Positions 45,396-54,186 of a DNA stretch of 64,000 nt are shown in pieces. The notes below the pieces were generated by a model. That model was given only the letters and a program-made list of their open reading frames with translations, did no database searches and was not told the origin of the DNA. The stretch covers positions 1,149,070 to 1,213,069 of the forward strand of contig MNCI01004872.1 of the NCBI GenBank assembly GCA_015680685.1, written 5' to 3'. The position numbers and the translations under genes are program-made. This DNA is from Gnetum montanum. Its lineage: Eukaryota; Streptophyta; Gnetopsida; Gnetales; Gnetaceae. How positions within the stretch are numbered: position 1 is the stretch's first letter; each line of letters starts with the position of its first letter.

Positions 45396-46183
45396 GTGTC
45401 TGTAGCTACATTTATGGCAAATAGAGATTGTAGTTGTAGTAAAGCTCTTTGCATTTTTTTAATTTGAAAGTTAGAAGTTTTTACCAAGTGCCTACAATAG
45501 GAGTCATTGAGTGTACAGATCTTTATTCAAGCATTGTTGTACCTAAGCATGATAGTGTGTGTGGTAATAAAGATGAGCTTTTTAATAATCCTTGCAACAC
45601 TTTGGATATATTAGCTTTTTCATTCATGCATCTAATGTTTTGAATTAATTATTAAATATTTTCAATTAGTTATTAAATATTTTCTAGTTATTAAGTTAAT
45701 GAAGCAATTAAGTAAGATAGATTACACACATAAGTATGATAGCTTTGAGTGTAATACGTATGTGCTTGGTAATCCCAACAGCATTATCACTTGGTTCATC
45801 TAGTTGTGTAGTGCTTGGTCACCTAGTCATGGATACGTGGGTTCAAGACATGTACAGAAAGTGGGAATAGATGCTTATGTTAGGATTAGTTAAATTCTAG
45901 TTAATTAGTTAAATTAGATTAGTTAATCAAATTCCTTTTATCTACATTTCAAGCACCCAACTATAAAAAATAAAATGATAAAAATCTGATAACTCAGTTA
46001 CACTTAACCATACCAACATACATCACAAGTGTAATTAGGAGGATAACAATTGACCTTGGGGAAAGATTCACTTCCTAAAGGACTAGTGCATCAGAAGTAA
46101 TAAATTATACAAAATTTAACTAGATCATGCATGAACGCTTGTCATTATTATGGTTGGGCATAGGGGTACCTTGCCACTCATGA

Positions 46184-46203
46184 TTGACGTTGTTTTCGGG
46201 GGC
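46184..46203 (+). other. ATH-2 primer-binding site
   Basis: TTGACGTTGTTTTCGGGGGC directly after the LTR; consensus TTGGCGCCGTTGCCGGGGGC. It is the same tRNA type as in ATH-1. Confidence 0.85.
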
Positions 46204-46350
46204 TTTGTTTGTGGAACGTGCACCATTTAGGTCTAAGTGAATACCATTAATATCATTCCCTCAAGATCAATATCATTCCCACTATACATAGAACTATAAA
46301 AGCACATTGATACCTTTATTTGGTTTTCCAAAATTTCTTCTTCTCACAGA

Positions 46351-48186
46351 TGTGAAGTTGTTAAGCCAATTGTCCAATGGGAGTGCAAGGTAGTATATAC
46401 TCATCCAGATGAGTTTGTGCAGAAATTCACCTTTATCCTACATTAGGATGAACAAATGCGATGGCATGATATGGAGGAAAATATCATCTTGCTCCCTAAT
46501 AGATCTGTGCCCAATATGCTATTCAAAATTCTTAAGAAGTTGGGCATAGCAAATCTTCATGAGGGATACATTGTGGATGGTTATGATACTTGAAACTATT
46601 GTCCCATTGAAACATAACATAAATGAGATCAACATCAGGAGAAGCTTCATGATGCTACAAAAGGGAAACATTTTACTAATCCCTTATTCCTACTTGATAA
46701 ATAGGACAAAGAGGATCATTTCTTTAAGGGTTCTCAACATGAAGATTCTCTATCCCTTGTTACCAAGGATGAGGATGTGACCTTGACCTTGCTATCCATA
46801 ATTCATAAACTGGGTTTAGGAAAATGTGATAGCCAAGGTAGGGACTCAGGAGAGCATCATAGTAGCAAAGAATATAAAGATGGTGATTGTAATAAGTGTA
46901 AGAGTGGTGGTAGATACCATGGTGGAAATGGTGGTCAACCTTCCTCTTCATCCTCTTCATCTGATTCTAAACATTCCTCTTCATCTAACAGTTCTCATGG
47001 AAGCCATCATCAAAACAATCATGATGAAGGTGATTAGTGAGACAAGAATGACTATGAAGGCAACCAAAATAGAAGGGGTGGCCAAAACCATCATTAGATT
47101 CATTGACATAGTGATGATGATGAACCTCTATTAGTGACTTGACGTATGCTCAACATTGTAGAGGTAGTTAGGATTCCAACCATGCATGTGAAGGATAGCC
47201 TGATCAAGTGCCTAGACATGAACAATATTCCAAGATTTGAGAGGGGATACAACTCTAACCTACAAATGCATCTACAAGTTTTTCGTGATGCCTATGCCTT
47301 ACAGAACATAGAAAATGAGTGGTAGAAACTTAAAGTCTTTTTTAGGATACTAATCAAGGAAGCCGAAAGTTGGTACTAGTTCTTAGATCCTAAATTCATT
47401 CATCGATGGGGTACCATGTTAGAGTTGTTCAATGAAAAATATCAAATGTACTCCAGAGTGTCTAATCTAAGAAGGAAAATCCAAGGCTAGAACCAAGGAG
47501 CACATGAACCCTTGGATGCTACCATGGGACGATATTATTTACTTCTACACCAATGCCCTGGCCATAGTTATTCTCAGAGGGAACAACTTTTCCACATCAT
47601 AAATGGGCTTAGAGTAGAAACTAGAAGAACCCTTAGGGTATATGCCAAAGGGAGATTGTCTAAACTAAGAGCTCATCAAATTTAAAGGCTAATTGATAAA
47701 GTAGCAAAAGAATAAGATACGTTATGAAAGAGGGAAAGTGCTAAAGAGTATAATAAGAATCCTTTCATTAGAAAATGAGAGGTTTTATTTTGTGATGAGG
47801 AGGAATCACCACTTGATGAAGTGGTGAATAGGAAGGCCTTGCCCATCCAAAAATCCATTTCTAATATTTTTTCCAAGGTTGATAAATTATGGAACTCTTT
47901 GGATGAAAATTTTCAAACCACTTTGAATATTGTTGAAGAATTCAAAGAGCAAAGTAGTGATCATAATCACAGGAGGCAAAAAGAAGCTAAACATGTCTAC
48001 CAAAGAGGCAAGGGAAAAGCTGCTACCATAGAGGAAGTTATGGAAATTGACTCTGATGATGAAACTAAATGTGACATTTGCCAATATGAACATCCAAAAG
48101 TATGTTGCCCTATGGTGTCACACTTACAAGAGTTGAGGGTGTATGCATTGAATCCTTGTCTAGCACATAGGAAGGAACCAAGATGA
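46351..48186 (+). pseudogene. ATH-2 gag
   Basis: One register holds over about 612 codons, broken only by stops. The N-terminal part reads CEVVKPIVQWECKVVYTHPD and MLFKILKKLGIANLHEGYIV. A low-complexity stretch with seven consecutive Ser and SSHGSHHQNNHDEGD follows (46940-47037). The gag core reads IPTMHVKDSLIK, MNNIPRFERGY, VFRDAYALQNIENEW, EAESWYxFLDPKFIHRWGTM, LELFNEKYQMYSRVSNLRRK, CPGHSYSQREQLFHIINGLR. The end (47821-48186) has a charged coiled segment and a CDICQYEHPKVCC zinc-like cluster. TTTCTTCTTCTCACAG just before 46350 looks like a splice acceptor, so gag might be expressed from spliced RNA. ATH-1 gag is homologous. Confidence 0.85.
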
Positions 48187-48900
48187 TTACCTTATCCCCA
48201 AGGCAATCTAAGGTAGTTCCACCAACAATAATAAGCTTACTACCCAAGTGGAACTCCTCTACAAATGTATGAATAATACCAATAGTGATATCAACCACAA
48301 TCATGGGGAATGCCACCACCTAGGAAATTGTACCCTTATAGACAACTAGATTCATATTGGTATTATGTTTAGGAAGCTATCTCCCCTAGAAGTTTTGCAA
48401 GTCATACATCATTTCAACATCACTATTACCTTACAGAGTATCACCAAACACATTCAACATCTACTCAAGGGGAGAACCCATATCCATATCCTTATCATCC
48501 TCTACATCCCTTTGCACATACACCTCCACCTCCACCTTCAACCTAGTTACCTCTTGCTCCATCCATGCAGGATGAGATTCCTCCATAGCCACAACAACAA
48601 AATGCTACGAGGATTGTACAATCACAACCAATTTTTCAACCAAGTGCTTTGGATAATAGATCAACGAAAATACCCTTCTTCTAACCTAGTAGTCCTCTTC
48701 AACCCTTACAACCTAGCTTGACTAATCACCCTACATATCCAGCACCCTCATCCTCTGCATCCAATACATTTGAGTGCCCTTTAAACCAATTGCAACCTTG
48801 TATTTGCAATTTAATGTTAACTCATGCTGTTTTCAACTAGCTCAAGACTTTTAAGATTCCTAAAAAAAGATTGATCTAGGAAGTCCACTCATCTATCTAC
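48187..48900 (+). pseudogene. ATH-2 proline/glutamine-rich linker between gag and protease
   Basis: Continues with repeated PYP, PPPPPS, PQQQ and YHPL-like pieces (48460-48620), low complexity, matching the ATH-1 linker on the other strand. Open frames in other registers (for example 48365-48721) are shadows. No separate function is assigned. Confidence 0.6.
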
Positions 48901-48929
48901 ATATTGCTAAATAAGAGCCATGAAAGGCT

Positions 48930-49270
48930 CTTCTTGACTTTGCTTCTGAAGTTAATCTCATCTCCCATGAAATGTACAAAACCTGGAACCTACCACCACT
49001 CAAGAAGAGAAACATTCATCTAGAATTAGTAGATCAGTTCATTATTATTCCTCTAGGAGTAGTAGAGGACACTATAAACATAGTTTGTGGGTGGTCTAGA
49101 TCCTGCTGATTTTTTGATAATAAAGGTGGACAACTACAAAAGTGACTACCCCATCATTATGGAAAAGACTTGGTTAAGCATGGTTGATGCACATATGGGT
49201 ATAAGGGACCTATCTTTAGAAATATTCAAGGAAAATAAGCTACACAAGATTGAGAAGAAGCATATGTAGG
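48930..49270 (+). pseudogene. ATH-2 protease
   Basis: Frame: ALLDFASEVNLISHEMYKTW, with the active-site DSG changed to DFA; then HLELVDQFIIIPLGVVED, TINIVCGWS, and after a stop DNYKSDYPIIMEKTWLSMVD (family PIILGRPWL) and IRDLSLEIFKENKLHKIEKK. ATH-1 has the same domain with DSN. The changed active site and stops mean it is dead. Confidence 0.8.
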
Positions 49271-49274
49271 AGGG

Positions 49275-49754
49275 CACCCAATGGCTAATAGCTGACTAAG
49301 GTAGTAGCACACTATGCATGGAACCAATTGAGAACCTAACTTGTGCATATGTTAAAGGCATGGACAAAATTGAACAAGTTCATTCCCAACCCTCTATTGA
49401 AGATGATGATACATGTTGGGGAGAGTTGGAAATCCCATATCATTTCAAGTAGAATCCTCTACAACTAAAAACCTTATTGGCCAGTATGAAATCTACATTT
49501 CTAAAGAATGGAAAATTGGTCATCATTAATGCCATTCCTGCTCCTTAATAAAAAGAAAAGTTGTTGAAGGTGGTGAACAATTGATCAATAGCCTTTACTT
49601 GGTCATATCCAAAGCTAATAGGAATCGATCCAAGGATATGCTAACATCACATCTACACTGACCTAGCCATGAAGCCTAGAAGGTAGCCATAGAGATAGCT
49701 AAACCCTAAATTGAAGCAAATCATCAAGGAGGAACTAGGGAACTCATCAAAGTA
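49275..49754 (+). pseudogene. ATH-2 linker between protease and RT
   Basis: Degraded coding sequence: PIENLTCAYVKGMDKIEQVH, then ELEIPYHFKxNPLQLKTLLA and LKNGKLVIINAIPAP, matching the ATH-1 stretch 26717-26965. It leads directly into the RT. Confidence 0.6.
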
Positions 49755-50470
49755 GGGTTCATCTATTCAATCATGGATAGTGAGTAGGTTAGCCCACTTG
49801 TAATTGTGCCAAAGAAGGATGGCAAATGATGGGTTTGGATTAACTTCAAGATGTTGAATATGGCAACATTTAAAGATTACTTTCCTTTGCCATTTGTGAA
49901 TCAAGTATTAGACATCATATCTAGGAATTATTATTGTAGCTTCTTGGATGGTTATAGTGGTTATAACCAAATCCAAATCATGCTAGAGGACTAGTCCAAA
50001 ATAACATTCACAAGTTCCTAGGGGACTTTTGCATACTATTAGATGCCATTTGGTCTATGCAACCTTTTAATGCTTAGTCCTTGGTATATTCTAGTAGCAG
50101 ATTGGTAGTGGTGTTGAAGTTTTCATGGATGATATTTTCTCCTATGGAGCTACCTTTGAGCAAACCTTCGACTACCTAGAGTACTTTGAGCAAACATTCG
50201 ACCACCTAGAGTAAGTACTAAAAAAATGTATAAAGAAAAGCCTAAAACTAAATTGGCAAAAGAGCCATCTCATGATCTAAGAAGGCATTATGCTAGGGCA
50301 CTGAATTTTACAAGAAGAGATTAAGGTAGACCCAGAAAAGATAAGGGTAATCCAAGGGATAACACATCAACCAAAAACTATTAAAGATGTCTAGTCATTC
50401 CTTAGACACACTAGCTACTACCAGTGATTCATAGAAAATTTCTCTATGATCACAACACCATTGGTAGAGC
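49755..50470 (+). pseudogene. ATH-2 reverse transcriptase
   Basis: Reads VGFIYSIMDSE, VSPLVIVPKKDGK, WVWINFKMLNMATFKDYFPL, PFVNQVLDIISRNYYCSFLD, GYSGYNQIQIMLED, KITFTSS, GTFAYY and MPFGLCN. After a frame change the catalytic box is VFMDDIFSYGATFEQTFDYL, with both aspartates kept. The thumb reads EGIMLGHxILQEEIKVDPEK and FLRHTSYYQxFIENFSMITT. A 30-bp in-frame duplication follows the catalytic box (50155-50214). Stops are common. Confidence 0.88.
50155..50214 (+). repeat. 30-bp tandem duplication in ATH-2 RT
   Basis: 50155-50184 and 50185-50214 encode FEQTFDYLEY and FEQTFDHLE-stop. The duplication is in frame and adds ten residues just downstream of the catalytic box. Confidence 0.9.
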
Positions 50471-50559
50471 TTTCAAAGAAATATGCACCTTCTATCTGGA
50501 CCAAGGAATGTGAATATGCATTTCAATAGTTAAAGGAAAAACTCAAAGAAACACAAATC

Positions 50560-50960
50560 CTACGAGCATCAAATTGGTCCAAACCTTTTCACATCATGAT
50601 AGATGTACCTAACTATGCTTTGGGAGTAGTGCTCATGCATATGGACAATAAGAAACACCCATTCTACATTCATTCTTTGATCTAAAGCATTGTGGGAGCA
50701 TAGTTAAATTACACCACAATGAAAAAATAACAAATGATAGTGGTGTATGTCCTTAAAAATTTTAGGAACTATGTGCTTGGTTACAAAGTATTTATGCATA
50801 TGGACCATAGTGTAATTCACTTCCTCATGAATAAGTCAATGATGAGCCCTCGTGTCATATAGTAGCTCATGATCTTGTAGGAATTTGATCTCACAATGGT
50901 AGATCAAAAAGGAAGTAAGAATATGATCTCTGACCACCTCTCTAACTTAAGATGGGATAA
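50560..50960 (+). pseudogene. ATH-2 RNase H
   Basis: NWSKPFHIMIDVPNYALGVV, LMHMDNKKHPFYIHSLI, LNYTTMKK, MIVVYVLKNFRNYVLGYKVF, MHMDHSVIHFLMNKSMMSPR and EFDLTMVDQKGSKNMISDHL match the single gypsy RNase H and its C-terminal tail (family DKKGxxNxVADHLSRL). Acidic residues at MIDV, LNYTTMKK (Glu lost) and HMDH positions are partly kept. It would degrade RNA in the RNA-DNA hybrid. Confidence 0.85.
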
Positions 50961-51029
50961 TAAAGAGGAGGAGAGCCCACTCTCTAATTAGTTTCTAGAT
51001 GAACTCCTCTTTATAGGAGCAATAAGTGA

Positions 51030-52290
51030 ATAAATGCCTACAAAGAAACATGGTATAATGACATCCTCACATTTCTTCTTACCTAAGAGATGCCACAAGA
51101 TTTGGATTTTAGAAACAAGCAAAAATTTCTTCATCGAGTCAAATACTTCATGGAAATTAATGGATACCTCTACAAGGTATGTTTTGGTGGCCTACTTAGT
51201 TAGTGTATCCCTAACGAAGATCAACTGTGCATTCTCTAGGATGCTCATGAAGGGCCATTTGGAGGCCACTATGTAGGGACATGGATGGCAATAAAAATCC
51301 TAATGCTAGGATACTATTGGCCTACAATCTTTAGGGATGCCCACCAGTTTGTCAAGTCTTGTAAACATTGTCAACAAGACAAGGGGATGACAACTCGCAT
51401 AGAAGGTCTTCAATAGTAGATTAAACCACTAGAGCCTTTCAACATATGAGGTGTTGATTTCATGGGTCCCATCACACCCATGTCCAATGGAAAGATCTAT
51501 ATTATAGTAGCAATTGACTATTGTACAAAATGGATATAAGTAGTAATTGTTATTGATTGTACATCATTCACTACTGCTAGAATCATATAACAACATATTG
51601 TAAATAGGTTTGGGGTGCCATGTTCACTAATTTTTGATAATGAAACTCATTTCATAGGTGCCACCTTTAGAAAATTAATGCAATGCCTAGGAGTAGAGCA
51701 AAAATTGACAACATCTTACCATCCCCAAGCCAACGGTCAAGTAGAGGTAACCAACTAGGTGATTACAAAAATACTAATGCAAAACATTTGCAAATATAGG
51801 AAGGATTGGAGTAAAAAATTTAATGATGCTATTTGGGCTTATTTTTTGACTTAGAAAATTCCTATTGGCTATTCTCCCTACAAATTAGTGTACAGAAAAC
51901 TTCCAATGCTTTCGATTCAATCCAAGCTTTGTACACTCTCAACGACCTCCAAATTAAACCTTGACCTAAGTTTAGCACATAAAGAAAGATTAATAATCTT
52001 GAATGTTCTAGATGAAAATCAGTTAGTGGCCCTATCCTTGAATGAGGTGAACAAGGCATTTAGCAAGTAATGTCATGACCTTAGAATTAGGAAAGTAAAA
52101 CTACAATAAGAAGATAAGGTCCTGTATTGGAACCCTACACATATACCCCAAAAGGAAAAATTTTAGATGTTGTGGAAGGGACCTTATGTAATTGATCAAA
52201 CCTTTTCCTCTAGGGCTATGATAATCTACAAACCTAACATCCCAAATAAAAAGAAGTTGGTCAACATCTAACAAGTAAAGCCTTTCCTTA
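51030..52290 (+). pseudogene. ATH-2 integrase
   Basis: The zinc domain reads DAHEGPFGGHY and KSCKHCQQDKG (HHCC). The core reads GVDFMGPITPMSNGKIYIIV, AIDYCTKWI, VNRFGVPCSLIFDNETHFIG and YHPQANGQVEVTN, so the DD35E acidic triad is retained. Then KDWSKKFNDAIWAYF, IPIGYSPYKLVYRK and the C-terminal LRIRKVKLQ, VLYWNPTHIP, LWKGPYVIDQTFSSRAMIIY. The open frames at 51034-51276 and 51888-52070 are in other registers or partial. The CDS ends about 52290 with KPFLKPSQ. Confidence 0.88.
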
Positions 52291-53034
52291 AACCAAGTCA
52301 GGATAATGTAAATACCACCTCAATGGATGGACAACCATGTTCTATTTTTTGGATCTCCTCCTTCCAACTTATTTGTGAGGGAGATGACCATTTTTTTTGA
52401 GCATCAATGTGACTTCTTAGTTTTTCTAGTTTTTTTCTCTCACATTTTTGATTTTCACAAATTATTTATTTTACAAATTTTTGATTTTTTTAGAATTTTT
52501 CTAAATTTATATCATCTTTAGTACCTTTGAAATTTCTTGAGTATTTTACACTTTCTTATATATTTTACTTTATTTTTTTCTTTATTTAAGTATGATATTT
52601 TCTTATTTTTGCTAATAACATTTGTGTTATAGTCATAGGACACAATGCCACTATTGTTGTTTACTAATGATGGTTTGTGATTAATGTTGTGATAGTTAAT
52701 GTTTGGTTTCTATTTTTGAATTCTAATGTCTAATGACTTTGGCATGGTTTATTTTTTATGGAATAGGTAGTGAGTGCATGTCATCCACCCTTTCAATGAA
52801 CTCTATGGTTTTCCTTATTTTGGGAATTTGAGGTCCCTTCCATTAAAAGAACTTTTAATCAATCAATGACCTTAGTAGTTCTAGAATTATGAAAATTTAA
52901 AGTTTTGTAAAGGGTGTGAATTCAAGGGGACTTAATACTCTTTGTACTCTTCTTCTTGCTTAAGTGCTTAAGTGTTTTTCATGGACATTTTACTATTCCA
53001 TACCACCCACTGATAGGTAGACAAATAATGTCAT
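52291..53034 (+). other. ATH-2 spacer after integrase
   Basis: T-rich non-coding sequence. Contains oligo-T runs (52390-52600) and no recognisable frame; a 64-codon Phe-rich open stretch at 52327-52521 looks like chance. Confidence 0.45.
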
Positions 53035-53039
53035 TGCAT

Positions 53040-53164
53040 GGTGTGGTTCCCATCCAAAAAGAAAAAACTGATGGGAATTCAAAGCATATCTCTTCAACAT
53101 GAATAAGTACTTCCATGGTGTGGTTTCCATTTTTTTAAAAAATAATGGAAATTCAAGGCACACC
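53040..53164 (+). repeat. Two tandem covarying hairpins in ATH-2 post-integrase region
   Basis: Copy 1: outer arms 53040-53045 (GGTGTG) and 53085-53090 (CATATC), inner arms TTCCCATC (53047-53054) and GATGGGAA (53070-53077). Copy 2: outer arms 53117-53122 (GGTGTG) and 53159-53164 (CACACC), inner arms TTTCCATT (53124-53131) and AATGGAAA (53144-53151). Loops of 15 and 12 nt are A-rich. A conserved ACAAATAAATGGGCTACAAG tail follows copy 2 and has a close match in ATH-1. Confidence 0.75.
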
Positions 53165-53199
53165 CCTTGGACAAATAAATGGGCTACAAGCATTGGATA

Positions 53200-53780
53200 T
53201 GGAACTTGAAAGACATGCACCTATGCCTAAAGGTCCCCTCTAACTAAGGACCTCTCTCTTACTTCCTACTTCTCTTTTCATCTTTTTTTGGAATGGTGGT
53301 TGTTTTTTTGAAGAACTCTTGTGTGTCAAGTGGATGGATTTTTCTTAGAGCGGAAATGCCAAGTCACTAAAAGTGGATAGTTTTGGTCTAGACTAAGGAT
53401 AAAACTTCTCGGGTCATTTTTAAACACAACTTCCACAAGGAACTTCTTATGACCTCAATTTGGAACTCCATTCCACCTTCTCTATCATCCATCCATGTTA
53501 CTATAACTCACCTCATTACCATGTTCTATGTTACACTCTATGTCTTGCTCTGATGTATTGAGATTCTTGAGTAGATTCTTCATGGTTGGTCCATAACTTT
53601 TCATAATCATTAAATCAACTATGGGGCTCACAGAATCCTTAGTTAAGGTTATGCAAGGGAAAAATGGCATGAGACTACTATGGGAAGAACCCACTTGCAT
53701 AGCTCTTGGCTTGATTAGTTAAGGTTTCTTACCTTTGACATTGCCACAATATGATCTCTCACATATTCAATTGAGTATAC
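53200..53780 (+). other. Conserved post-integrase block of ATH-2
   Basis: Aligns with the minus strand of 22790-23200 and on to about 22640 in ATH-1 (CCTCTAACTAAGGACC, TGGAATGGTGGTTG, GGAACTCCATTCCA, CACTTGCATAGCTCTTGG). Protein registers are not shared, which favours a non-coding role. Confidence 0.55.
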
Positions 53781-53985
53781 CGCTCAGTTCTCCTTAATCT
53801 TTTATTTCATTCATTCATGAAATCAATTTTTCTCAATTTTTCCAAATTTATGAGCTTAAACATCCTCTTCTCATGTTTTCATACTATTATTGGTCTTTTG
53901 AGCTTTCATTTGATCCCAATTTTATTCAAAAATTTCTCATATTTTGAAAGCTTGATCAAAGTCAACAGTGGTTAATAGATGCATT

Positions 53986-54025
53986 GATGAGGCCTCATCG
54001 ATGCAATGCTTACATCCTATATATA
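53986..54025 (+). promoter_or_regulatory. Internal promoter-like block: U3 palindrome plus TATA
   Basis: GATGAGGCCTCATCGATG (53986-54003) is the same 18 bp as 45256-45273 in the LTR U3; TATATATA follows at 54018-54025. The extra reading frame starts about 160 bp downstream. Confidence 0.6.
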
Positions 54026-54186
54026 CCATTGAGCACTTAGGACTTTTTTGTCATTTGTTGATAACACACAGGGAGTTTTTACAATTTTTTAGAGCCCGGA
54101 ATCTTCTAGGGCTTATAAATTCCCAATTTTTTATTCAAATCACTCTATTTTTCAATCCTACACTTACTAGAGGTAAGATATTTATC

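Larger units (their letters stand above)
45228..46183 (+). repeat. ATH-2 5' LTR (956 bp)
   Basis: Begins TGATGAGTTGTG and ends GCCACTCATGA. It aligns with 56880-57796. R/U5 (from about 45480: CAAGTGCCTACAATAGGAGTCATTGAGTGTACAGATC in pieces) also aligns with ATH-1, but U3 does not. Confidence 0.9.

Noticed and set aside
51034-51276. 80-codon open frame as a separate gene
   Set aside because: It is an out-of-register reading over the ATH-2 integrase zinc domain, which reads DAHEGPFGGHY in the true frame.
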